This document shows positions 50,096-59,711 of a stretch of DNA of 64,000 nucleotides, piece after piece (position 1 is the stretch's first letter; each line of letters starts with the position of its first letter). Source of the stretch: Polyangia bacterium (lineage in GTDB: Bacteria; Myxococcota_A; Polyangia; Nannocystales; Nannocystaceae); assembly GCA_030430565.1 (NCBI GenBank), contig JAUIKS010000014.1:1-64000 (forward strand), given 5' to 3'. Position numbers and translations under genes: made by a program. The notes beneath the pieces were generated by a model. That model was given only the letters and a program-made list of their open reading frames with translations, searched no databases and had not been told where the DNA came from.

Positions 50096-50293
50096 TCAAA
50101 ATCGCCTTTCACGTTGCGCGCGTCGCTCTCGTGTACACTGACGGCAGCGAGACCCCTCGAGGCTCGCATGCGCCCCCCCTGACGCGCGTTCGCGGATGGT
50201 ATCACCGCCGACGCGAGCTCGCGGGCGGAGCAAGATCACGGCGTGTTCATATGCGCTCGCGCGGGCGGATTTTTGGATTGTGCTTATTAGAAT

Positions 50294-50309
50294 ATGTCTA
50301 AAAAGACAT
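50294..50309 (-). terminator. AT-rich hairpin after the GH3 gene
   Basis: ATGTCT (50294-50299) and AGACAT (50304-50309) with an AAAA loop, 14 bp beyond the GH3 stop, in a patch that is AT-rich for this genome. It may be a terminator, or an operator for the Cys-rich gene that starts at 50095. Confidence 0.35.
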
Positions 50310-50322
50310 TTTGAAATCACGC

Positions 50323-52407
50323 TCAGCGATCGGCGCGAACGACGAGCTTCGCCGCGCGGAGGTCGACGGCGCGCGACGAGGTGCCGAGCTCGACGCGGTA
50401 CTCGCCCGGCGCGAGGCGCCAGACGCCGCGCGCGTCGTCATAGGTTGCGAGCCGGCGCGCGGGGACGCGGAGCGTCAGCGCTCGAGACTCGCCGGCGTCG
50501 AGCTCGACCCGGCGGAACAGCGCGAGCGCGCGGGGGCGCGGCGCGGCGTTTTTTATGACCCTAGAGACATAAACCTGAACGAGCTCCGTCCCCGCGCGTG
50601 ACCCAATATTACAGAGCTCCGCGGTGAGTTCGATTACGGGGTCTCGCGTCGAGATCTCGCGCTCGGTGAGCGTCGGCGGCCCGCAGCGGAAGCGGGTATA
50701 GGAGAGCCCGAAGCCGAGCGCGAAGGCCGGCTCTTCGCCGCGCGCGTCGTGCAGCCGCTGACCGTGAAGCGCACCGTAGCGGATCCGACGCGCGCGGCGA
50801 TCGAAGCGCGGGAGCGCGTCGGGGGTCTTGGGGAACACGCAGGGCAGCTTGCCGCTCGGGCTCGCCCGGCCGAGCAGGAGGTCCGCGAGCGCGTGACCGC
50901 CCTCCATGCCCGGGTACCACGCCATGAGCATCGCCGGGACCTCGCGGCGCCACGCCTCGGTGACCAGCGCGCTGCCGGCGATCAGGACCACGACGGTCCG
51001 CGGGTTCTCGGCCGCGAGCGCGCGCACGAGCTGCTCGTCCCGGGGGCGCAGGCGCAGCGTTCTTCGATCGCCGCCGGTCCACAGCAGGTTCTCGCCCTCG
51101 TCGCGGTGGCTCAGGCCGACGACGATGACGACCGCGTCAGCGCCGCGCGCGAGGAGGCGCGCCGCCTCGAGGTCGCGCCCGTCGTCATGGACGAGCTCGA
51201 AGTCGCCAGCGGCGGCGGCGGCCTCGAGGCCGTCGCGCGGCGTCACCACGTACGGCGGGCGGACCTTGCTGCTGCCGATGTCGCCGGTGTTCGACGACCG
51301 CGCGAGCCGCCCGATGAGCGCGACGCGGCGCAGCCGGGCGGGGTCGAGCGGGAGCAGCGGCTCGGTCTCGCCGCGCGGGGGCTCGTTCTTGAGGAGGACC
51401 ATCGCGCTTGTTGCGACCTCGCGGGCGAGCGCGCGGTGCTCGGGTCCGGCGACGACGCGCGCGGGCGGCCGCGCCGGCTCGCGCGTCCGCTCGATCCAGC
51501 GCTGCGCCCAGACCATGCGCTCGATCGCGTCGTCGATCCTGTCCTCGGGAACACGTCCACGCTCGACCGCGCGACGCAGCGCGGCGCCGCAGCGCAGCGT
51601 GAGCGGCATCTCGAGGTCGAGCCCGCCGAGCACGGCCTCGGGCCCGTCGCGCACGCCGAGCAGGAAGTCCGAGAGCACGAAGCCGCGAAAGCCCCACTCT
51701 CGCTTCAGGATGTCGGTGAGCAGGTGCTTGTGGTGACCGCACCACTGCCCGTTGACCTTGTTGTACGCGCTCATGATCGCGACCGCGCCGGCCTCGACGC
51801 AGCGGCGAAAGTGCGGGAGGTAGAGCTCGCGCAGCGCTCGCTCGCTGATCTGCACGTCGACGCGGAAGCGCGCGTCCTCGATGCTGTTGCAGGCGAAGTG
51901 CTTGACGCAGGCCATGACGTGGCGCTGCACGCCGCGGACCATCGCCGCGCCGAGCTCGCCGACGTGCACGGGGTCCTCGCCGTAGGTCTCCTGCGCGCGG
52001 CCCCAGGCCGGGTGCCGGAGCAGGTTGACGCAGACGCCGGCGAACAGGTTGGCGCCCTGGGCCCGGGCCTCGGCGCCCATCGCCGCGCCGACGCGCTCCT
52101 CGAGCGCTGGGTCCCAGGTCGCGCCGCGGGCGATGGCGACGGGGAAGCAGGTCGAGTGGTTGAGCACGACCCCGCGCGGGCCGTCGGTGAAGCGGATCCC
52201 CTCGATGTCGAGCTCCGGGCGCGCGCCGGCGGTGTAGGGCCGCGTGTTGTAGGCGGTCGCGAGTTCGAAGAGCGCCCGCGCCGACACGGGCTCGCCCGAC
52301 ATCATCCGGATCTTGTCGGGCAGCGGCAGCGAGCGGAGCGCGTCGCGGAGCTCCGCGGGCAGGGCCCAAGAGCTCGCGCTGGGGGTCGAGTCTGCGGCGC
52401 GCGACAT
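50323..52407 (-). CDS. Glycoside hydrolase family 3 (beta-glucosidase-like)
   Basis: 694 aa. Three-domain GH3 layout: an (alpha/beta)8-like domain (residues about 20-300) with nucleophile Asp247 in FVLSDFLLGV, plus MSAYNKVNG and KHFACNSIEDAR; an (alpha/beta)6 sandwich (about 340-540, GDIGSSKVRPPYVVTPRDGL); and a C-terminal fibronectin III-like domain (ELCNIGSRAGTELVQVYVSR). The acid/base residue cannot be fixed by eye. The enzyme would cleave terminal beta-linked glucose or a similar sugar. No signal peptide, so cytosolic or exported by another route. It is a single gene, with a hairpin shortly after the stop. Confidence 0.93.
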   Translation of the reverse strand: MSRAADSTPSASSWALPAELRDALRSLPLPDKIRMMSGEPVSARALFELATAYNTRPYTAGARPELDIEGIRFTDGPRGVVLNHSTCFPVAIARGATWDPALEERVGAAMGAEARAQGANLFAGVCVNLLRHPAWGRAQETYGEDPVHVGELGAAMVRGVQRHVMACVKHFACNSIEDARFRVDVQISERALRELYLPHFRRCVEAGAVAIMSAYNKVNGQWCGHHKHLLTDILKREWGFRGFVLSDFLLGVRDGPEAVLGGLDLEMPLTLRCGAALRRAVERGRVPEDRIDDAIERMVWAQRWIERTREPARPPARVVAGPEHRALAREVATSAMVLLKNEPPRGETEPLLPLDPARLRRVALIGRLARSSNTGDIGSSKVRPPYVVTPRDGLEAAAAAGDFELVHDDGRDLEAARLLARGADAVVIVVGLSHRDEGENLLWTGGDRRTLRLRPRDEQLVRALAAENPRTVVVLIAGSALVTEAWRREVPAMLMAWYPGMEGGHALADLLLGRASPSGKLPCVFPKTPDALPRFDRRARRIRYGALHGQRLHDARGEEPAFALGFGLSYTRFRCGPPTLTEREISTRDPVIELTAELCNIGSRAGTELVQVYVSRVIKNAAPRPRALALFRRVELDAGESRALTLRVPARRLATYDDARGVWRLAPGEYRVELGTSSRAVDLRAAKLVVRADR

Positions 52408-52465
52408 ACCCGACTGTATGCGCGCGCGGGCGACGCGGTCGCGGAAATCGGCCGGGAGTAATAAA

Positions 52466-52495
52466 GCGCCGCCGCGAGGGACGTCGCGGCGGCGC
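52466..52495 (-). terminator. Intrinsic terminator of the sigma factor gene
   Basis: GCGCCGCCGCGA (52466-52477) and TCGCGGCGGCGC (52484-52495), a perfect 12-bp stem with loop GGGACG. On the minus strand it is followed by TTTATTACT. It lies about 35 bp past the sigma factor stop. Confidence 0.85.
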
Positions 52496-52531
52496 AGGTG
52501 GTGGTGATGGGTTGGTCGATTGGAGCGTTCG

Positions 52532-53758
<1,227 letters not shown>

Positions 53759-54119
53759 GTCAATGACTGTATAAGGTTGTTGGCTGTTTGCAAGGGGTTT
53801 AATAAATATTCGTTCAAGGTTTTATAAAACTCCCGATAAACGTTGATTTCAGCCGCCTCAAGCCATGTTTGGGTTGGTTGAATGATGCTGGCCGGGCGCG
53901 CGAGGCTTGTTTTTGCGCGCTGGGCGCGCGAGATCGCGCCGGCTTGGCCGGAGAATCGCGCGGTCGCGCGCCCGAGATCCCTCGTCCGTGTCGAGGCGTG
54001 ACACAAGGCGGCTCGCGTTCGGGCCGTGGATCGAAAAACCCACGGTCTACGGCGGGAGGGCAGGTGCGGGGCGTCCGCACCTTGTTGTCCATGGTGTGTG
54101 TAAGGTTTGGCCGCGCCGG
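53759..54119. other. Intergenic region, about 360 bp
   Basis: Upstream of the minus-strand sigma factor gene; 53759-53880 is AT-rich and holds the promoter candidates (TTGCAA and TATACA-like boxes at 15-bp spacing about 50 bp before the ATG, read on the minus strand). The rest is GC-rich with the hairpin at 54062-54082 and a further CCGTGG/CCACGG pair at 54024-54045. No convincing gene. Confidence 0.45.
54062..54082 (-). terminator. Hairpin after the VWA lipoprotein gene
   Basis: AGGTGCGG (54062-54069) and CCGCACCT (54075-54082), perfect 8-bp stem, 5-nt loop, about 40 bp past the VWA gene stop. No clean T-run. Confidence 0.45.
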
Positions 54120-55340
54120 CTATTGCGGGGGCTCAAAGCCTTTGCACGCCAGGTCGATGTTGTTGTTGAGCGCGTCGCCGACCGCGTTCGGGACGCTCTG
54201 GGGACCGTCGCAGAGGTTCGCGGTGTATCCGTTCGTGCCGGACTGGATGTCCGCGAACTCCCACAAGCGGTCGGCGTGGAACACCTGGCAGTCGGCGCCG
54301 CCGCAGCAGGTGCCGGGCTGGCCGCAGAAGTTGGTGCCGCCGTTGATGCTGGGATCACCGGCGACGACGATGGCCGCGACGCCGTTCTCGTCACCACCCT
54401 TGATCGCGGTCAGGTTGAGCTGAATGGTCGAGATCGGCAGCCCCGACTGCTGACAGCCGAGCCCGCAGCTGTTCCCGCCGAGCTGATCGTACCAGCCGTA
54501 GTCATCGACGTCGGTGATCAGCACCAGCACCAGCAGCGCGTCCTCGCGGACGAAGCCGGTGTTGTCGCCCTGAAGCAGGTTCATCGCGGTGGTGAGCACG
54601 TGCTCGCAGCCGACCGGCGCGCCGCCGAAGCCGAGCAGCTTGCTGACCGCGCTGTTGAACGCCATGGCGAGCTCGTCAGGCTCTAGCGCGGTGGAGTCGA
54701 ACCACGGGTCGGCGCCGTTCCAGTCGCCGCCGACGACCCAGCCGCTGTCATTGTCGTCGGTGACGCCGACGCGGTAGTCGATGTCGCCGCAGTTGATGTC
54801 CTCGAGCTGCTCGATGACTTGGTTGAACGCCTGGAAGGCGGCGAGCGAGTTGAGCTCCTCCGTCATCGAGCCGGACGAGTCGAGCGCGAACAGCAGGTCG
54901 ATCTTCTTGCAGCCCTCGGGCACGCAGTCGGGGTTGCCGGTCGTCGTCGGTTGATCCCCGACGTCGTAGATCGTCCCCGTGGTCGGCGTGCTCGTCGCGG
55001 GCGTGCTCGTCGAGGGCGTGCCGGTGGTGCTGGTCGTGGTGCCCGTCGCGGTCCCGGTGCCCGCGGTGGTCGTGCCGGTGGAGCCGCCGCCCGCGGTCGT
55101 CCCGGTCGCGCCGCTCCCCGCGTCGACGCAGACGTCGCTCAAGCAGCTGAGCTCGCCGTCGCAGGCGCCGCCGTCGGTGCACGGGCAGCCCTCCGAGCCG
55201 ACGGGGCAGTCGGCGTTCGTGCTGCTCTGGACCGAGTCGTCGCCGCAGCCGAGCGGGGCGGCGGCGCTGAGCAGCGCCGCGACGGACAGGCAGGAGGACC
55301 AAGCGAGGAGCGAGTGCAAGCGAGCGCGCGCGGCCGACAT
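54120..55340 (-). CDS. VWA-domain lipoprotein
   Basis: 406 aa. The signal ends in PLGC; Cys-rich units (CPVGSEGCPCTDGGACDGEL) and a Thr/Ser/Gly-rich low-complexity stalk follow. Residues about 140-400 are a von Willebrand factor A domain with the MIDAS motif DSSGSM (in LLFALDSSGSMTEELNSLAA), and many internal cysteines (NSCGLGCQQS, FCGQPGTCCGGADCQ). VWA domains bind metals and proteins; here on the cell surface. The protein resembles others in this window in its stalk style, a hallmark of myxobacterial surface proteins. No neighbour suggests a specific role. Confidence 0.87.
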   Translation of the reverse strand: MSAARARLHSLLAWSSCLSVAALLSAAAPLGCGDDSVQSSTNADCPVGSEGCPCTDGGACDGELSCLSDVCVDAGSGATGTTAGGGSTGTTTAGTGTATGTTTSTTGTPSTSTPATSTPTTGTIYDVGDQPTTTGNPDCVPEGCKKIDLLFALDSSGSMTEELNSLAAFQAFNQVIEQLEDINCGDIDYRVGVTDDNDSGWVVGGDWNGADPWFDSTALEPDELAMAFNSAVSKLLGFGGAPVGCEHVLTTAMNLLQGDNTGFVREDALLVLVLITDVDDYGWYDQLGGNSCGLGCQQSGLPISTIQLNLTAIKGGDENGVAAIVVAGDPSINGGTNFCGQPGTCCGGADCQVFHADRLWEFADIQSGTNGYTANLCDGPQSVPNAVGDALNNNIDLACKGFEPPQ

Positions 55341-55382
55341 GGTCCTACGTTAACAGCTCACGCGCGCGGGCGTAAACGGGAT

Positions 55383-56507
55383 TCAGCTCCTGGAGTCCGT
55401 CGCGCCGTGGCTGACGAGCGCGAGGCCGCAGAGCCGGTACACCAGCCGCGCGCCGACGTTGCCGTCCCAGTCGTCGCGGCCGTCGGGCGCGGGCGCGACC
55501 TCGACGACGTCGAAGCCGACGAGCTCGCGCCCGCGCCGGGCGACGGTCATGAGCAGCGTCATCGCCTCGCGCCAGCTCAGGCCGCCGGGGACCGGCGTTC
55601 CGGTGTTGGGGCAGAGCGCGGGGTCAAGCCCGTCGATGTCGAAGGAGACGTAGACGCGGGGCGGCAGCGCGTCGACGATCTCCTCGCACAGCGAGCGCCA
55701 GGTCTCGCCGGCGTGCAGCCGACGTCGCAGCGCGTGCTCGTAGAAGCCGTGGACGCGCGGGTCTCGACGGACGCGCTCGGCCTCCTCGGCGCACAGATCC
55801 CGCACGCCGACCTGGACCAGGCGGGCGACGCCCGGCGCGGCGCGCAGCACGTTGTCCATGACGCTCGCGTGCGACTGCGCGAAGCCCTCGTAGCGGCGGC
55901 GGAGGTCGGCGTGCGCGTCGATGTGCAGCACCCCGAGCCCGGGCGAGCGCTCGGCGAGCGCCCGGATCGCGCCGAGCGGGACGCTGTGATCGCCGCCCAC
56001 GACGCCGACCAGCTTGCCCGCGGCGAGCAGCGAGGACGTCTGTTCGTAGAGCCATGTCTCGAGGCGCGCGCTGAGGACGTCGACGCGCTCGGCGAGCTCG
56101 GCGAGCTCGCGGGCCTCCTGCGTGTCGAGCCGCGCCGGCACGCCGCCCGCCGCGATCACCGGCTTGGCGCGGGCGCAGGCCTCGTCGTTGAGCGCCTGCA
56201 GCTCGGGCGTGAGCGAGCGCATGTGTATTCCGTAGCGCCAGGGCTCGGCGAGCCCGAGCGCGGCCAGCTCGGCGTCGAACAGATCGACCTGCTCGCTCGC
56301 GCGTCGGATCGCCGCGGGTCCCTCGGCGGTCCCGCGACGGTAGCTCGTCGTCGGCTCCCAGGGGACCGGCACGAGCACGACGCTCGACTCCGTCTCGGTG
56401 AAGGGGAGGCCGAACACGCCGAGCTCGGCATCGCCGGCGCCGTCCGGGTCGAGCGTGCGCGCGCGCGCCGGTTGAGCGGGGCGCGGGCGGTACAATTCAT
56501 CCTGCAC
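55383..56507 (-). CDS. Arginase/agmatinase-family ureohydrolase
   Basis: 374 aa from a GTG at 56507; the open frame runs 49 codons further but that part is Arg-rich filler. Binuclear manganese motifs: VVGGDHSVPLG, LHIDAHADLRRRY and SFDIDGLDPALCPN. SYRRGTAEGPAAIRRASEQV is the usual N-terminal segment. Family members hydrolyse arginine, agmatine, guanidinobutyrate or formiminoglutamate; the specificity loop does not decide. The protein is longer than most, with an Arg/Pro-rich N-terminal extension of about 40 residues. Cytosolic. It is divergent from the S41 peptidase gene. Confidence 0.87.
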   Translation of the reverse strand: MQDELYRPRPAQPARARTLDPDGAGDAELGVFGLPFTETESSVVLVPVPWEPTTSYRRGTAEGPAAIRRASEQVDLFDAELAALGLAEPWRYGIHMRSLTPELQALNDEACARAKPVIAAGGVPARLDTQEARELAELAERVDVLSARLETWLYEQTSSLLAAGKLVGVVGGDHSVPLGAIRALAERSPGLGVLHIDAHADLRRRYEGFAQSHASVMDNVLRAAPGVARLVQVGVRDLCAEEAERVRRDPRVHGFYEHALRRRLHAGETWRSLCEEIVDALPPRVYVSFDIDGLDPALCPNTGTPVPGGLSWREAMTLLMTVARRGRELVGFDVVEVAPAPDGRDDWDGNVGARLVYRLCGLALVSHGATDSRS

Positions 56508-56607
56508 TGCGCGGGCACTTAACCCAGCCGCGCGCGTCGAGCAAGCTCCGCGGGCTGTTGACACGACGATCGAGCGTCGCGTGGGCGCGGGCTGGTAGCT
56601 TCGACGC

Positions 56608-58113
56608 GTGCGTACCCGTCGGCTCCGCGTCCTCGTCGCGCTCCTCCTCGTCACGCTCGCGGCGGTGACGCTCCGGCGCCTGAGCTTTGATCCCGCGCCG
56701 TGGCAGGAGGACTACCGGCTGCTGCGCGAGCACCTCACTGCGACCTACGCCAACCTCGAGTGGGCGGTCGACGGGCGCGGGCTCGATCTCGCCGCGCTCG
56801 ACGCAGCGACGCGCGATCGGCTCGCGCGCTGCAGGAGCAACATCGAGTGCGCGTGGGCGCTCGCGGACTTCTTGGCCGCGTTTGACGACGGCCATCTGCG
56901 TCTCGACCTCGGCGGGATGCCCGTCGCGCTGGCGGCCGTGCTGCCCCGGCGCGGGTCGGGGCAGCCCGCGCGCGAGAATTCAAAGATGTCTGAAGGGTCA
57001 TCCGAACCGCCGCCCTGGCCGGCGGAGACGACCGCCGCCGAGGCCTGCGATCGCCTCGGGATGCACGATGACCGCGACGGCTTCGAGCTGGCGACCGCGA
57101 GCCTCCCGAGCTGGCAGGAGGCGCGGCGCGACCCGTTCCCCGCGGGGCGCTTCTCGCTGCCCGACGGTCGCGTCGTCGGGCTCGTGCGGATCCCGATCTT
57201 CGATCAGCGCCGCTATCGCGCGGCCTGCGAGGAGGCGTGGACGAGGCGCGAGGCCGCCGCCTGTGATCAGGGGTGTCAGCGCGCGTTTCGCTGGCGCGGG
57301 TCGGCGAACCATCTGCTCGACGAGCTGCGCGCGACGATCGAGGCGCTCGCCGGGGTCGACGTGATGGTGGTCGACCTCACGGGGAACGGCGGCGGGACTG
57401 ATTGGGTCGACGCGGCCGCGCGCATGTTCACCGCGAGCCCGCTCGTGTGTCCGCGGCTCGGGGCGATTCGGCATGAGCACTGGCGCGGACGACCCGCGCG
57501 CGCGCTCGAGGCGATCGAGCGCGCGCTCGCGGCCGAGCTCGCGGCGCCGGATCGCGCGCTGCTGACCGACGCGCGCGCGCGCCTGCAGCTGTGGAGAGAT
57601 GAACTCGAGGGCAGCTGCGACCTGACGCCGCTGTGGCGCGGCGAGGCGCCCGGATGCAGCCGACTCACGCGCGCGCCCGTCACCGCCTGCGGACCGCTGG
57701 AGCGCGTGCCGCCAGACGCCTTGACCGGCGTGGACGAGGACGCGCGCGACGTGGTGTTCGAAGGCCTGAGCTTTCGCTACGCGGAGGGCGTGTGGCGCGG
57801 CCCGCTGTTCGTGCTGGTCGATCGTCGCACGGGCTCGGCCTCTGAGCACTTCGCGGCGATGCTGCAGGACGGCGACGCCGCGACGATCATCGGCGAGGCC
57901 ACGGCCGGGTCCGGCTGCGGCTACACCGGCGGCGGGACGCCCATCACGCTCCCGCACAGCGGCTTCACGGTGCGCGTGCCGGACTGCACGCGCTGGCGAG
58001 CCGACGGCGTCAACGAGCTCGAGGGCGTCACGCCGGACCGCGCGATCGACTGGTCTGGGCTGGGCGCGAAGGCGCGGGCTGATGCGGTCGTCGACGCGCT
58101 GCAGTCACGGTGA
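56608..58113 (+). CDS. S41-family (C-terminal processing) peptidase-like protein
   Basis: 501 aa from a GTG. An N-terminal signal/anchor helix (LRVLVALLLVTLAAVTL) places it in the envelope. The S41 core is visible: VMVVDLTGNGGG (substrate-loop Gly-rich segment) near residue 254 and the catalytic Ser in RTGSASEHFAAMLQD, with GEATAGSGCGYTGG and VRVPDCTRWRADG after it. The expected Lys of the Ser/Lys dyad is not obvious, so activity or the dyad partner may differ. No PDZ domain was recognised. It may process periplasmic proteins or peptidoglycan-linked peptides. Confidence 0.8.
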   Translation: MRTRRLRVLVALLLVTLAAVTLRRLSFDPAPWQEDYRLLREHLTATYANLEWAVDGRGLDLAALDAATRDRLARCRSNIECAWALADFLAAFDDGHLRLDLGGMPVALAAVLPRRGSGQPARENSKMSEGSSEPPPWPAETTAAEACDRLGMHDDRDGFELATASLPSWQEARRDPFPAGRFSLPDGRVVGLVRIPIFDQRRYRAACEEAWTRREAAACDQGCQRAFRWRGSANHLLDELRATIEALAGVDVMVVDLTGNGGGTDWVDAAARMFTASPLVCPRLGAIRHEHWRGRPARALEAIERALAAELAAPDRALLTDARARLQLWRDELEGSCDLTPLWRGEAPGCSRLTRAPVTACGPLERVPPDALTGVDEDARDVVFEGLSFRYAEGVWRGPLFVLVDRRTGSASEHFAAMLQDGDAATIIGEATAGSGCGYTGGGTPITLPHSGFTVRVPDCTRWRADGVNELEGVTPDRAIDWSGLGAKARADAVVDALQSR

Positions 58114-58398
58114 CCGAAGCCGTCGCTGCTAGGACGTCGACGTCGCGCTCGCGGTCGTCGCTCTGAACATCAGGTTTTCGCGCGGTTGGAGCGGCGCGGC
58201 CGCGATCGGGGTGACAGCGCCGACGCGGACGTCCGCTTCAGAACACGGTCGAGCGCGCGCGCGCAGCAGCGTCCGCGCAGCGGCTGTGCAGACGATGTGC
58301 AGCGCGCGTTGAGAATGAACAAAGAGACAGTCGATGCCCATTCGCGCGCGCGGCCGCGCGCTTGCGTCCGCGCACGCCGTGATTAGAATGGAACACCA

Positions 58399-59613
58399 AT
58401 GGCCGAATCTGGGCGGTCCGCCTTTTCGTTCCTGCACGGCGTCGTCAAGCTCGTGGCGCTCGTGGTCGGCTTCTCGATCACGGTCCTCGGGCTCGTGGCG
58501 CTGCAGGGCCTGTTTTTTGAGAACCTGTGGGCGCGCCTCGCGATCGCGGCCGTGCTCGTCGTCGTCGTGCCGCTGACGATCGCCGATCGGTTATTGCCGA
58601 AGGAGCAGTCCGAGGAGACCGTGGCGCGTTCGAAGGGCCTGGTCTCCGACGTGGTCGCGCTCGCGTGGATGCTGGGCGCGCTCGCGGTCGCCGGGCTCGG
58701 GCCGTCGCTGCTCTCGAGCCCCTTGACCGCGGAGTCCGATCGCTTCGCCGCGCGCGGGAACGCTCAGCTCGCGCGCTTCAGCGGGTGGTTGGCGAGTCGC
58801 GGCTCGGCCGCCGAGCCGAGTGAGCCCGCGGCCGATCCCGACGCGAAGAAAGCGGGTGAGGGCGAGGAGACGAAGGCGGGGGACGAGACGAAGGCGGACG
58901 CCGAGGCCGAGAAGGGCGACGCGAAGGCGGCGGACACCAAGGCCGCCGCAGACAAGAAGGCCGACGCCGCGAAGGCGCCCGCGCCCGCGCCCGCCGGTGA
59001 TCGCGAGACCCAGACCCCCGCCGAGCTGTTCACCGCCTACGCCCCCTCGGTCGTGACGATCAAGGTCTCGGGCCTCCGCGGGACCGGAGCCGGCACGGGC
59101 TTCTTCGTCGACGACAAGGGCACGATCGCGACCAACCATCACGTGATCGACGGCGGCGACTCGGTCAAGATCAAGTTCTACGACGGCTCGACCAATTCGA
59201 AGGTCGAGCTGATCGCCGAGAACACGGACATCGATCTCGCGCTGCTGCACGTCGAGATGGACGACGCGTCGACGCCCGTCACGCTCGGCGACTCCGACGG
59301 CGTCACCGTCGGCGAGCAGGTGGTCGTGATCGGCAACCCGCTCGGTCTCGAGCACACGTTGACGGATGGCCTGGTCTCGTCACGTCGCCTGTACAAGGGC
59401 AAGAAGTTCATCCAGATGTCCGCGCCGGTGTCTCCGGGCAACTCCGGCGGGCCCGTGTTCAACCAGTACGGCGACGTGGTCGGCGTGACGGTCGCCAAGG
59501 TCATGATGGGCCTGGGCGAGAATTTGAACCTGGCGATCCCGGTCAACGAGCTCAAGGACATGCTCGCGGCCGAGCACGACGCGCCGCGGAAGTTTGGCGC
59601 CTCGTCATGGTGA
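58399..59613 (+). CDS. Membrane-anchored HtrA-like serine protease without PDZ
   Basis: 404 aa. Three hydrophobic helices occupy the first ~110 residues (LVALVVGFSITVLGLVALQG, LAIAAVLVVVVPLTI, VVALAWMLGALAVAGLGPSL). A Lys/Ala/Asp/Glu-rich linker (about 135-205) leads to a trypsin-like domain: GTGFFVDDKGTIATNHHVID with catalytic His, NTDIDLALLHV with Asp, and PVSPGNSGGPVFNQYG with Ser. The fold continues as in DegP/HtrA but ends before any PDZ domain. It would degrade or process misfolded proteins near the membrane. The substrate-binding-like gene at 59712 follows 98 bp on, on the same strand, and has a similar charged linker, which may indicate a joint function. Confidence 0.9.
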   Translation: MAESGRSAFSFLHGVVKLVALVVGFSITVLGLVALQGLFFENLWARLAIAAVLVVVVPLTIADRLLPKEQSEETVARSKGLVSDVVALAWMLGALAVAGLGPSLLSSPLTAESDRFAARGNAQLARFSGWLASRGSAAEPSEPAADPDAKKAGEGEETKAGDETKADAEAEKGDAKAADTKAAADKKADAAKAPAPAPAGDRETQTPAELFTAYAPSVVTIKVSGLRGTGAGTGFFVDDKGTIATNHHVIDGGDSVKIKFYDGSTNSKVELIAENTDIDLALLHVEMDDASTPVTLGDSDGVTVGEQVVVIGNPLGLEHTLTDGLVSSRRLYKGKKFIQMSAPVSPGNSGGPVFNQYGDVVGVTVAKVMMGLGENLNLAIPVNELKDMLAAEHDAPRKFGASSW

Positions 59614-59711
59614 GCGGGCGCTCGCCGGGATAACGCGTCACGTGGTACTTCACGTGGGGCCCCTCGAACTCACGGAGCCGAAAGCGGCGAATCGCAGGTA
59701 GGCGGATCGAT